A stretch of DNA of 40,647 nt, taken from the IMG/VR virus record IMGVR_UViG_3300034682_000094, positions 1 to 40,647 of that record. One strand, given 5' to 3'. The notes below the pieces were generated by a model. The model was not told where the DNA came from. It ran no database searches and saw only the letters and a list, made by a program, of their open reading frames with translations. Source of the stretch: a virus. The position numbers and the translations under genes are program-made. Position 1 is the stretch's first letter; each line of letters begins with the position of its first letter. This document shows positions 6,874 through 13,481 of this stretch, piece after piece.

Positions 6874-7250
6874 ACAAGGGCATTGCGGCAGCCATTGCCG
6901 AGCTGCGTGCCAGCCACGCGGCCACCACCCAGGGCAGCTGGGGCAAGGGCAAGACTAGCCACCACACGGCATCGAAGCGCAGAGCCGGCCAGCCTTACCA
7001 CGTGGCCGAGTTCCGCCACGCCGACGACGCCAGCTTCTGCGACCTGGCCCACGCCAAAGTGCCGGCGCTGTGCGACGAGGTCGAGCGCCTGCAGGCAGCC
7101 CGCGACGAGCTCCTGGCAGCGCTGGTGGCCATGGACGAAGCCATGTGCAACGCCGGCAATCCGCACATGAGCGCGGAAATGCGGGCCCAGGGTCGCCAGG
7201 CCATCATCGCTGCCCGGGCCGCCATCGCCAAGCACAAGCCCACGCCATGA
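6870..7250 (+). CDS. Hypothetical phage protein with coiled-coil segment
   Basis: The start at 6870 overlaps the previous stop as ATGA; an in-frame ATG at 6849 is less likely. Its 126 residues begin MNKGIAAAIAELRASHAATTQGSWGKGKT, carry a His/Ala-rich middle (HVAEFRHADDASFCDLAHAKVPALCDEVERLQAARDELLAAL) and end in a basic helix. The RDELLAALVAMDEAM element repeats the RDELLAALLKI element of the upstream protein, suggesting the two share an ancestor domain. No catalytic motif. It overlaps the next gene by ATGA. Confidence 0.6.
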   Translation: MNKGIAAAIAELRASHAATTQGSWGKGKTSHHTASKRRAGQPYHVAEFRHADDASFCDLAHAKVPALCDEVERLQAARDELLAALVAMDEAMCNAGNPHMSAEMRAQGRQAIIAARAAIAKHKPTP

Positions 7251-7444
7251 CCCGCAGCCCCAGCAAAGGCCGCAAGCCGGCCATGACACTGGCCGACCTG
7301 GCGCCCCAGCAGCAGATCACCTGCTTCTGGTGCCGCAAGCCCAAGCCGGCGGCCGGCGCCAAGCCATTCCGAGCCCACCAGGTGTGCGCAGACTGCGTGC
7401 CGCTGGTGGGCAAATCGAAACCTGCCAAGACCACGAAACCATGA
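7247..7444 (+). CDS. Small zinc-ribbon protein
   Basis: This 65-residue protein starts at 7247 with an ATGA overlap. Two CxxC pairs (CFWCRKPKP and VCADC), separated by about 18 residues, make a classic zinc ribbon. The rest is rich in Lys, Pro and Arg, typical of a small nucleic-acid-binding or protein-docking factor. The stop overlaps the ATG at 7441. An alternative longer start upstream would run over the preceding gene without any sign of use. Confidence 0.6.
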   Translation: MTRSPSKGRKPAMTLADLAPQQQITCFWCRKPKPAAGAKPFRAHQVCADCVPLVGKSKPAKTTKP

Positions 7445-8529
7445 CACTCACACCCAAGGGACAGATCGACCGCGAAGGCCGCGTGCACTTCGGAGACGCC
7501 AGCATCAGCGTATGGGAGGAAGGGCTGGACAGTCGCATGACCCACAAGCAGCGCGACGCCTGGGAACTGGCGTTCAAGCGCCAGGTGTTCGCCCGCATCG
7601 TGCAGACGCTCAACCGGATCGGCTGGAAGGTCGAACAGCCAGCCATCAAACCGCATGACGTCAAGCACTACGGCGGACTGGTGGCGCGCTGGGCCACGGA
7701 GAGGCGTCGCAACTGCAGCAAGGGCGACCTGAAAGGCGAGCTGGAGATCAGCGGGCGCGCCATCAAATTCGAGATGTGGCAGGGCGTGAACACGCCCACG
7801 CGCCCCGACCACGGCGGCCGCTACGAGAGCGACAAGGAAGCCTGCATGCCCTACGTGCTGCGCCTGGAAATGGAGCGCACGCGCCGCCGCATCCGCGACT
7901 ACCTGTGCAACGTGTTCGCGGGCTACACCTTCAAGCCGAGCGATCCGACCATGGGGCTAATGGGAGTGACTGCCGAGGAAAAGGCTGCGCACGACCGGCG
8001 CACCAGTGGTCACTACGTGCCCGAGCTGGACCACGCCCGCACCCACGTGGAAAGCAACGCCCTGGCCCGCGATGGCGGCACGATCCAGCACGGCGCCCGC
8101 GTGTGGGCCATTGACCACAAAGGCCGCATCATCACCGGCACGGCCTATTACAGCCTGAACAACAACTGGCAGATCGTCACCGGCCGCTACGGCCTGACCT
8201 ACGCCCACACTGGCAACATCTTCAGCACGTGCCCCGAGAACCTGCGCGTCAAGCGCAACGACCGCCAGCGCCGCAAGCGCCTTGAGGGCGAGCTGGCCAA
8301 GGCCGTCAAGGCCATGGACTTCCGCCGCGCCGAGGTGCTGAAAGGCATCCTGTGGCCGAAGCCCGAGCCGCTGTTCCACATCGTCAAGGATGGCGCCTAC
8401 TTCCGCCCGAACTACAGCGGCTACACCATCGACAAGGTCGAGGCAGGCAAGTACACCGAGGCCGAGCTGCGCCCTTACGCTGGCGACATCAAGAACGGCA
8501 GCCTGCAGGCCGTGCCGGTAACCGCCTGA
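7441..8529 (+). CDS. Conserved early phage protein with UVR-like helical hairpin
   Basis: This 362-residue cytoplasmic protein starts at ATG 7441 (ATGA overlap). I do not recognise the N-terminal 260 residues; they are basic and mixed alpha/beta, with HYGGLVARWATERRR and GRAIKFEMWQGVNTPTRPDHGGRYESDKE. Residues 278-304 (KRLEGELAKAVKAMDFRRAEVLKGILW) closely match the UVR motif of UvrB/UvrC, a helical hairpin used for protein-protein contacts. A beta-rich segment (AYFRPNYSGYTIDKVEAGKYTEAELRPYAG) follows. It ends the operon from 6137, before an intrinsic terminator. A role in DNA metabolism is plausible by location only. Confidence 0.65.
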   Translation: MTLTPKGQIDREGRVHFGDASISVWEEGLDSRMTHKQRDAWELAFKRQVFARIVQTLNRIGWKVEQPAIKPHDVKHYGGLVARWATERRRNCSKGDLKGELEISGRAIKFEMWQGVNTPTRPDHGGRYESDKEACMPYVLRLEMERTRRRIRDYLCNVFAGYTFKPSDPTMGLMGVTAEEKAAHDRRTSGHYVPELDHARTHVESNALARDGGTIQHGARVWAIDHKGRIITGTAYYSLNNNWQIVTGRYGLTYAHTGNIFSTCPENLRVKRNDRQRRKRLEGELAKAVKAMDFRRAEVLKGILWPKPEPLFHIVKDGAYFRPNYSGYTIDKVEAGKYTEAELRPYAGDIKNGSLQAVPVTA

Positions 8530-8551
8530 CAGCGAAACCACCAAGCCGCCC

Positions 8552-8575
8552 AGCCCGCCCCGCGCGGGCTTTTTC
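8552..8575 (+). terminator. Intrinsic terminator
   Basis: AGCCCGC (8552-8558) and GCGGGCT (8564-8570) form a 7-bp GC-rich stem around a 5-base loop, followed by TTTTTCATTTC. It closes the operon ending at 8529 and sits just before promoter P3. Confidence 0.8.
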
Positions 8576-8601
8576 ATTTCCTGCCGCTGTCGTCGGAAAT
8601 G

Positions 8602-8628
8602 TTTACCGCGTAAATATTCGGCTATACT
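8602..8628 (+). promoter_or_regulatory. Promoter/operator P3
   Basis: The palindrome TTTAC-CGC-GTAAA (8602-8614) and a -10 TATACT (8623-8628) in the context TTCGGCTATACTTCACGG have the same 21-base offset as P1. The TTTAC arm overlaps the -35 position. It drives the run of genes from 8685 to 10977. Its position after a terminator supports a new transcription unit. Confidence 0.65.
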
Positions 8629-8684
8629 TCACGGCAGGAAATAGTTTCAACAACCCACGCCCTGCGGGGCAATGAAAGGAAGGT

Positions 8685-9248
8685 ATGAGCCAACACAACA
8701 CCGGCGGCCTGCGTTGCCATGACGCCGACGCCTGCGCATTCGGACAAAAGCCTTGCCCTACGCCGTCCATCTGCGGCTGCGCGGCCACCGACTGCTCCGT
8801 GAAGGCAGGCACCCACAAGCCGACGGCCGCTGTGCACCAGATCGCCGAGCCCGCACTGCAGGCCCTGCGCGAGCGCATGCAGCACACGCACGCACGCTTC
8901 GGCCATGCCGAGCGCTTTGTCGAAGCGCCTGCTGCCGTGGTCGCCGAAGTCATCGGCCTGGTTGACCGCCAGGCTGTGCAGATCGCCGCGCTGGAGGCCC
9001 AGCTGGAGGCCATCGGCGCCGGTGGCGTGGAGCCGCTGCGCAAGCCGGTCCTGCAGGTGTTGATCGACTTCGACCAGGTTGGCGCCGCGGGCCCGTTCGC
9101 CGTGATCGATGGCCGTGTCCGGCTGCCCGCTGAGACCATGCTGGACTTGGCGCGCATGCTGAAGCCGACAATGGACGCCATGCCAGCAGCACCGCAGGCA
9201 GTGCAGGCCGCCGCGCACACCGCAGATGGAGGTGCCAGCCATGGCTGA
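8685..9248 (+). CDS. Cysteine-containing hypothetical phage protein
   Basis: This 187-residue protein is the first gene under P3, with a strong AAAGGAAGG ribosome site. Its N-terminal 45 residues hold seven cysteines (LRCHDADACAFGQKPCPTPSICGCAATDCSV), probably a small metal-binding knuckle. A helical section follows (PALQALRERMQHTHARFGH and a heptad AVQIAALEAQLEAIGA), then a beta-rich VLQVLIDFDQVGAAGPFAVIDGRVRL. The C-terminus is Ala-rich. It overlaps the next start by eight bases. Function unknown. Confidence 0.6.
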   Translation: MSQHNTGGLRCHDADACAFGQKPCPTPSICGCAATDCSVKAGTHKPTAAVHQIAEPALQALRERMQHTHARFGHAERFVEAPAAVVAEVIGLVDRQAVQIAALEAQLEAIGAGGVEPLRKPVLQVLIDFDQVGAAGPFAVIDGRVRLPAETMLDLARMLKPTMDAMPAAPQAVQAAAHTADGGASHG

Positions 9249-9768
9249 AAACACCACCATCACCGTGGACCGCAAGGCGCTCTACACCGTGCTGCAGGCC
9301 CTGGTCGGCCCTGGCCATCTGATCCGCGAGCTGCAGTTCACGCGCAGCCTGCACAAGGTGGGCCATCCCAATCCCATCGAAATCCTGATTGAGCAGTTCG
9401 AGGCCGGCGGCGTTCAGGCGGCGGTGCAGGGTGTAGATGCGCTGCCCATGCAGCCCGTGGTGCTGGCTGCCGACGGCTGCATCCGCTTCCGCGAGAACCG
9501 CATCGTGACGGCCCTGCTGGAACGCAGCAGCGAGCACGGCCGCGAGTACGGCTACACCCTGAACGATGTGGCGCAGGATGCCGCCGCCGGCCGCTACACC
9601 GCCGAGGAGCAGATGCAGCTGGCCCAGCTGATCGGCTACAGCGTGAGCGGCTATGGCGACCTGAGCTACGCCAGCCGTGAATCGGTCGCCAAGGCAGATG
9701 CTGCGGCTGAAGCCATTGCGAACACCACCGCCGTTGCAGCCAAAGCCAAGCAAGGGGGTGCTGCATGA
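9241..9768 (+). CDS. Hypothetical phage protein
   Basis: The start chosen is ATG 9241, with GGAGG at 9228-9232; an in-frame ATG at 9226 overlaps that ribosome site. The 175 residues include VDRKALYTVLQALVGPGHLIRELQFTRSL, a short VLAADGCIRFRENRIV beta-turn repeat resembling VIDGRVRLP in the previous protein, and a Tyr/Ser-rich AQLIGYSVSGYGDLSYASRES. The shared 'x-DG-x-[IV]-R-[FL]' element suggests the two adjacent proteins are distantly related. No membrane or catalytic motif. ATGA overlap with the next gene. Confidence 0.6.
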   Translation: MAENTTITVDRKALYTVLQALVGPGHLIRELQFTRSLHKVGHPNPIEILIEQFEAGGVQAAVQGVDALPMQPVVLAADGCIRFRENRIVTALLERSSEHGREYGYTLNDVAQDAAAGRYTAEEQMQLAQLIGYSVSGYGDLSYASRESVAKADAAAEAIANTTAVAAKAKQGGAA

Positions 9769-10037
9769 AGTGGATCGGCTTCGCGGTCCTGGCGCTCCTT
9801 GCTGTCCTGGTCATGTTCTGCATCGTATGCAGGCTTGTCTACGGCCCATCCGGCGCAGACCGCTCTCGGCACTTCAACCGGCTGAACGGGCGCTATCGCG
9901 TGCTCTACGACGATGGGCAATACAGCGAGCCCATGTGCCATGACGTGGCCAGCGATTACGCCGAGATTTTCGGCGGCACGGTGGTGCCCAAGTCGGCCTA
10001 TCAAAAGCCGGAAACTGCAAAGAAAGGCGGTGCGTGA
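9765..10037 (+). CDS. Small inner-membrane protein
   Basis: This 90-residue protein has an N-terminal hydrophobic segment MKWIGFAVLALLAVLVMFCIVCRLVYG (residues 1-27), either a signal anchor or an uncleaved helix, and a soluble C-terminal domain RHFNRLNGRYRVLYDDGQYSEPMCHDVASDYAEIFGG. No lipobox consensus is evident, although two Cys lie at the membrane edge. It is coupled by ATGA to the previous gene and by TGATG to the next. Function unknown. Confidence 0.6.
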   Translation: MKWIGFAVLALLAVLVMFCIVCRLVYGPSGADRSRHFNRLNGRYRVLYDDGQYSEPMCHDVASDYAEIFGGTVVPKSAYQKPETAKKGGA

Positions 10038-10642
10038 TGAACCTGAAAGCCTACGAAGTCCGCGAGCCAGACGAAGGCAATTGCGTCATCGTCTATGCGG
10101 ACAAGAACGTGGTGGCGCGGCGTGAAGGCGCTGGCGAGCTGGGTTGCGAGTTTGACGAAGTCGAGAGCTGCACCCGCGCGCCCTGGGCCGACCAATATGC
10201 ACCTGGCCCTGTTCCGCTGCATGCCTCATTGGCCGCCGGCTGGTGGCACGGCTGCTGCGGCTGCGGCTGCGAGTTTGATGCCGACGGCATCCGTGGCCTG
10301 GACGACGACAAGCAGCCGGACATTGACCCAGTCGAGGACAGCAAGGGCATGGCCTACTGCAGCCACGGCTGCATGATGTCCGCCTGGCAAAATCGGCAGG
10401 CGGAGAAGGCGCGCGAGGCCGCTGCCATCGAATACTGCCTGACACGCTGGCCGGATGCCCTGCGCCTGTGGCCCTACAAATACGGCGGCGGCGCCGGCTT
10501 CGACCCCGATGCGTGCCGCGTCCTGCTGCCCGGGCTGCAGAACCCCATCAGCTGGGTGTTTGGCTCAAGCACTGCGGCCGTGGCCCAGATCGACGTGCCG
10601 GAGTTCCAGCGGCTGTACGGCATCACCGCCCAAGCAGCATGA
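10037..10642 (+). CDS. Cysteine-rich hypothetical phage protein
   Basis: The ATG at 10037 overlaps the previous stop (TGATG); a GTG one codon upstream is the alternative. The 201-residue protein has a dense metal-site candidate WWHGCCGCGCEFDADGI near residue 75 and a second pair CSHGC near 115, together enough ligands for one or two zinc ions. The C-terminal half (AAAIEYCLTRWPDALRLWPYKYGGGAGFDPDACRVLLPG) is unlike anything I know. It is coupled by ATGA to the next gene, which also carries cysteine pairs. Confidence 0.6.
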   Translation: MNLKAYEVREPDEGNCVIVYADKNVVARREGAGELGCEFDEVESCTRAPWADQYAPGPVPLHASLAAGWWHGCCGCGCEFDADGIRGLDDDKQPDIDPVEDSKGMAYCSHGCMMSAWQNRQAEKAREAAAIEYCLTRWPDALRLWPYKYGGGAGFDPDACRVLLPGLQNPISWVFGSSTAAVAQIDVPEFQRLYGITAQAA

Positions 10643-10977
10643 CGGCCGACATCATCCCCCACGACTTCGGCCGCCGCATCGCTCCGGAGGAAGTGCCGGG
10701 CGATTTCCCGGCGTGCCTGGAGCGCGAAAAGTGGCGTGGCGGCGAGCCCTGCGAACACCGGCGCGGGCCGTTCTCGCTGCTGGAGGCCGAGGGCATGGCG
10801 CAGTGCGCGTGCGGCGAGAAGGTCACGCTGCTGCACGTGTTCAAGCTGCTGGCCACCGGCGAGAACCAGCTGCGCCAGCGCTTCGAGTACCAGCGCCAGC
10901 TGATCGCCGAGATGGAGAACCGCACGCGCTACAAGTGCGAGCACTGCGGCAAGATGAACAGCCTCAAGCCGAAGTGA
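10639..10977 (+). CDS. Small zinc-finger-like phage protein
   Basis: This 112-residue protein starts with an ATGA overlap. It contains C-x-C at CACGEK after an upstream GEPCEHRR, and a C-terminal YKCEHCGKMNSLKPK, so Cys pairs are available for one zinc site across the helix HVFKLLATGENQLRQRFEYQRQLIAEMENRTR. That helix may be a short coiled coil. It is the last gene of the P3 operon; a probable terminator follows about 65 bases later. Confidence 0.6.
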   Translation: MTADIIPHDFGRRIAPEEVPGDFPACLEREKWRGGEPCEHRRGPFSLLEAEGMAQCACGEKVTLLHVFKLLATGENQLRQRFEYQRQLIAEMENRTRYKCEHCGKMNSLKPK

Positions 10978-10986
10978 TGCAGAAAC

Positions 10987-11166
10987 GATAGCTGCTGGCG
11001 CACGCCAAGCCGCTGTCTGCGCAGGTTTCAGCAGTCAAACCAAGGCCAGCCAAGCGCTGGCCGCTTTCATTTCTGCAGTCGACTACGTGGTGCTGCCGTG
11101 GGTGGCGAAGCCTATGATTCCAGAGAATATGATAGCTGCCGGAGCTTGCCAGTTCAGCGCTTTAGC
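10987..11166. repeat. Degenerate intergenic inverted-repeat elements
   Basis: GATAGCTGCTGGCGCACGCCAAGC (10987 on) and TGATAGCTGCCGGAGCTTGCC (11129 on, followed by AGCGCTTTAGCTGG) look like decayed copies of one small palindromic element. I associate elements starting TGATAGCTGC with intergenic DNA of Comamonadaceae. They fill the gap between the convergent transcription units. Confidence 0.4.
11044..11073 (+). terminator. Probable intrinsic terminator for the P3 operon
   Basis: GGCCAGC (11044-11050), loop CAAGC, GCTGGCC (11056-11062), then GCTTTCATTTC. The 7-bp stem is perfect and the U-tract moderate. It lies 66 bases after the last rightward gene. Confidence 0.6.
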
Positions 11167-11205
11167 TGGTCGACACCGTGGTCTTAACCTGGTGCTGGCG
11201 GGCAT

Positions 11206-11231
11206 GAAAAAACCCGCCGAAGCGGGCGGGT
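11206..11231 (-). terminator. Intrinsic terminator of the leftward operon
   Basis: Read on the minus strand, ACCCGCC pairs with GGCGGGT around the loop CGCTTC, followed by TTTTTT. It begins six bases after the stop of the last leftward gene. Confidence 0.85.
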
Positions 11232-11236
11232 CGTGG

Positions 11237-11620
11237 TCACTGCGCGCTGCGCCTTAGGTCTCGGATGGCGGCATTGAAGCGCTGCTGGATGGCCCGATAC
11301 GTCTTCTGGCCGTCGCGCATGCGCTTCAGCTCTCCGGCATGGAACCTGTCGCCGTTCACCAGGTCGCGGGCCATGACGGCAAGGAACGTCCGGTTCACGG
11401 CCGCAGCCGCCCGCAGTAGCTCGCGCTTGTGGACCCAGCGGTCCAGGTCGAGCGCAGCCGATGCCATCAGCAGCGCGTAGAAAGCCATGCAGGCCGGGTT
11501 CCAGCCAACCGGCTTTCCAAGGTAGAGCTGGGCCCAGATGACCAGGGCTAGGAAGGCGAAGCAGCCGAACCAGGCGGTCAGGGCTGCGACGTGCCAGAAG
11601 GGGAAGCCAGGTTTATTCAT
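11237..11620 (-). CDS. Small membrane protein, last gene of leftward operon
   Basis: This 127-residue protein starts at 11620 (MNKPGFPFWHVAALTAW), where ATGA overlaps the stop of the upstream gene. Two hydrophobic segments are visible: AALTAWFGCFAFLALVIWAQLYL (about 11-33) and NPACMAFYALLMASAALDL (about 40-58). A basic cytoplasmic domain follows (WVHKRELLRAAAAVNRTFLAV... RMRDGQKTYRAIQQRFNAAIRDLRRSAQ). Two spans with a charged tail recall holin-like topology, but length, tail and context do not establish that. Function unknown. A terminator follows immediately. Confidence 0.65.
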   Translation of the reverse strand: MNKPGFPFWHVAALTAWFGCFAFLALVIWAQLYLGKPVGWNPACMAFYALLMASAALDLDRWVHKRELLRAAAAVNRTFLAVMARDLVNGDRFHAGELKRMRDGQKTYRAIQQRFNAAIRDLRRSAQ

Positions 11621-11733
11621 AGAAGTGTCCAGGTGATTGCCGCCACGACGGCGGCGCTGACCAACATCACCAGGCACGCCGCGGCGACGCCGATGGCGAT
11701 GTCTTGCAGGGCTTGGCGTATGGTGGTGGTCAT
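11617..11733 (-). CDS. 38-residue membrane peptide
   Basis: On the minus strand an ATG at 11733 opens MTTTIRQALQDIAIGVAAACLVMLVSAAVVAAITWTLL. It overlaps both neighbours by ATGA, which is good evidence that it is translated. Residues 13-38 are one hydrophobic transmembrane helix. It may partner the two-span protein encoded immediately downstream. A class II holin or antiholin-like pair is conceivable, but no endolysin is nearby. Confidence 0.6.
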   Translation of the reverse strand: MTTTIRQALQDIAIGVAAACLVMLVSAAVVAAITWTLL

Positions 11734-12350
11734 GGGTTGCCGCGGGCGCGGATGGCAGCGGCGCACTTTTTGATGCCAACATTGAAGGTGCTCACCGTCA
11801 GCTGGTGACGCATGGCCTGCAGTTGATCCTCTTCGTCACCATTCTGCAGCACATCATTCACGCGCTGCTCAATTCGCGCGGCCTCTTTGGTATCCACCAG
11901 CGCGTCACAGGCAGCAGCGCATGCCTCGCGCTCGGCGGCCACGGCCTCGGCCACATCCGGCGCCGGCATGGGCAGCAGCGGCATGGCCTGGGCCTTTGAC
12001 AGCATCTCGCGCAGCAGCTCGGGGTCAATGTCAGATGTGTAGTTGACCACTATTTTTGGCGGCGAGGTGCGAGCCGCGAACTGCTCCACAGCCTCCCGCT
12101 GTATCTCCTGCACTACCTTGCCAGGCTGCATCGGGTCTTTGGCCAGCGCCAGGCCCCGCCACTTCTCGGCGGTGGCGGCCTGGGCCTTCCATGCCTCAAT
12201 GTCGGCTTGGTGTTTGCGGCGCTCGGCAGCGGCCGCCAGCTCGCACATGCGCTGCAGCACATCTACGGTCAGGACGTGCGTTGCGCTGTCGCTCCCGAAG
12301 TCCATGGAGCCAGCTTCGCGGGCCCAGCTGATTACGTCGTCTTTAGTCAT
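11730..12350 (-). CDS. Conserved phage accessory protein (MTKDDVISWAREAG type)
   Basis: This 206-residue protein begins MTKDDVISWAREAGSMDFGS, an opening common in small accessory proteins of phages of Burkholderiales and Enterobacteria. A helical region follows (LQRMCELAAAAERRKHQADIEAWKAQAATAEKWRG) with coiled-coil character, then an EREACAAACDAL element and a C-terminal KKCAAAIRARGNP. Such proteins are often built from 'EREACA...AAIRARG' blocks; no function is established to my knowledge. ATGA overlaps on both sides place it firmly in the leftward operon. Confidence 0.7.
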   Translation of the reverse strand: MTKDDVISWAREAGSMDFGSDSATHVLTVDVLQRMCELAAAAERRKHQADIEAWKAQAATAEKWRGLALAKDPMQPGKVVQEIQREAVEQFAARTSPPKIVVNYTSDIDPELLREMLSKAQAMPLLPMPAPDVAEAVAAEREACAAACDALVDTKEAARIEQRVNDVLQNGDEEDQLQAMRHQLTVSTFNVGIKKCAAAIRARGNP

Positions 12351-12784
12351 ACAACCCCCGCAGCCGCCCGCACTCGCACCGCGGCGGCAATGATGGCCGA
12401 CACACTGCCGGCCTGGATGATGGCAACGGCGCGGTCACACGCCGAACTGAAGGCCCGGGCATCGGCCACCGTGATGACGGCTCCGGCCTCGGCACACTGG
12501 GCGGCCGCACTCAGGGCACCACGGATCACGCGCTGGTCGGGTGTGTCCTCGGTGCGCAGGTCGTGTGCCTGGATGAAGGCAGCCAGCGCCAGCACGGTGG
12601 CCAGCCCGTTCAGGACCTCGCGCTGCTCGGCGCCCAGGTCCAGCCAGGCGCGCACCTGGTCGGCCTGCAGGGCGCGCAGCCACTGCTTGCGGCTGGCCTC
12701 GGCGGCACGCACCACGGCTGGCTTGTGCTGGGGAGGCTTCGGGGCCATGGCCGCGCCCCGGTTCCAGAGGTCGCAGATGTTCAT
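12347..12784 (-). CDS. Hypothetical accessory phage protein
   Basis: The start at 12784 (MNICDLWNRGAAMAPKPPQHKP) overlaps the upstream stop as ATGA; the frame is open further upstream but with no coupled start. The 145 residues are mainly helical: VVRAAEASRKQWLRALQADQVRAWLDLGAEQREVLNGLATVLALAAFIQAHDL, then SAAAQCAEAGAVITVADARAFSSACDRAVAII. The Ala-rich hydrophobic stretches are amphipathic rather than membrane-spanning. Function unknown. Confidence 0.6.
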   Translation of the reverse strand: MNICDLWNRGAAMAPKPPQHKPAVVRAAEASRKQWLRALQADQVRAWLDLGAEQREVLNGLATVLALAAFIQAHDLRTEDTPDQRVIRGALSAAAQCAEAGAVITVADARAFSSACDRAVAIIQAGSVSAIIAAAVRVRAAAGVV

Positions 12785-13143
12785 GGCTTCTCCATCAGCG
12801 ATGCCGGAATGTTGGTGAAGGGCACCAGGCCGGCGCGGGCACCGCAGCCACGGCAGAGCAGCGACCACGGCCAGATGCTGCCGCCGCGGCCGGACAGGTT
12901 GTCGTGGTGCAGGCACTCAATGTGCTGGCCGCCGCAGCACGGGCAGGTGGTGGGCGCCGGCATGGGATTGGCGACGCGGGCCGTGGCGCTGAGCGACGGA
13001 ACCCATGGGCTGCGCTGGCGGATCGTGATGCCATCGTTCAGGTGCGGAGCCAGGGCGGGCGCGGCGAGGTTGGCGGCGATGATCGCCTTTGCGCGGGCCT
13101 CGGCCTCTGGTGACATGGCCGGCTTTTTGCGTGGCGCGGTCAT
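12781..13143 (-). CDS. Zinc-ribbon accessory phage protein
   Basis: The 120-residue protein has a C-terminal zinc ribbon: CPCCGGQHIECLH, then about 15 residues later CRGCGA. This gives two CxxC knuckles plus extra Cys and His. The N-terminal third is a basic Ala-rich helix (MTAPRKKPAMSPEAEARAKAIIAANLAAPALAPH). The fold recalls small phage restriction-alleviation (Lar-type) zinc proteins, but similarity is limited to Cys spacing, so I do not assign that role. Coupled by ATGA to both neighbours. Confidence 0.6.
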   Translation of the reverse strand: MTAPRKKPAMSPEAEARAKAIIAANLAAPALAPHLNDGITIRQRSPWVPSLSATARVANPMPAPTTCPCCGGQHIECLHHDNLSGRGGSIWPWSLLCRGCGARAGLVPFTNIPASLMEKP

Positions 13144-13424
13144 TGCGCACCGCCTTTCGCGCGCTCGGCGAGCATGGCGTCGGCATAGTCAGTGCGCAGC
13201 AAAGCTAGGCGCTCAAGGATTTTCGATCCTGGCCATGGGCCGACGCATTCGCCAGTGCAGTCAAGGCTATCTATTGCGTCGCTCCACGTGATTGGCGCGT
13301 GAGCGGCGAAGTAGTCGCGCAGGCTCATGCCGCCTCCGCTGATCCGATTGCGGTAGTCGCTATCAGCCGCTTCGTGGCTGGGAAAGGCTGGCCCGCCGTC
13401 GTTGATGGTCTTCTCTGTAGTCAT
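13140..13424 (-). CDS. Conserved phage protein of the 'NDGGPAFP...GMSLRDYFAAHA' family
   Basis: Starting at 13424, this 94-residue protein reads MTTEKTINDGGPAFPSHEAADSDY with GGGMSLRDYFAAHAPITW following. That pair of motifs defines a very common family of small proteins in phages of Gram-negative bacteria, of unknown function. The C-terminal ERLALLRTDYADAMLAERAKG also fits the family. It lies 57 bases downstream of the operon's first gene and overlaps the next by ATGA. Family membership is clear and fixes the coding strand of this region. Confidence 0.8.
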   Translation of the reverse strand: MTTEKTINDGGPAFPSHEAADSDYRNRISGGGMSLRDYFAAHAPITWSDAIDSLDCTGECVGPWPGSKILERLALLRTDYADAMLAERAKGGAQ

Positions 13425-13481
13425 GGTCGTATGCCGGGTGCTGGCCCGGCGGTGAAATGCCGCCAACCGGGCGGCGCGGGT

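Noticed and set aside
12207-12818. Plus-strand frames of about 200 residues across the leftward operon
   Set aside because: The minus strand shows successive ATGA overlaps and a recognised NDGGPAFP/GMSLRDYF family; the plus frames have none.
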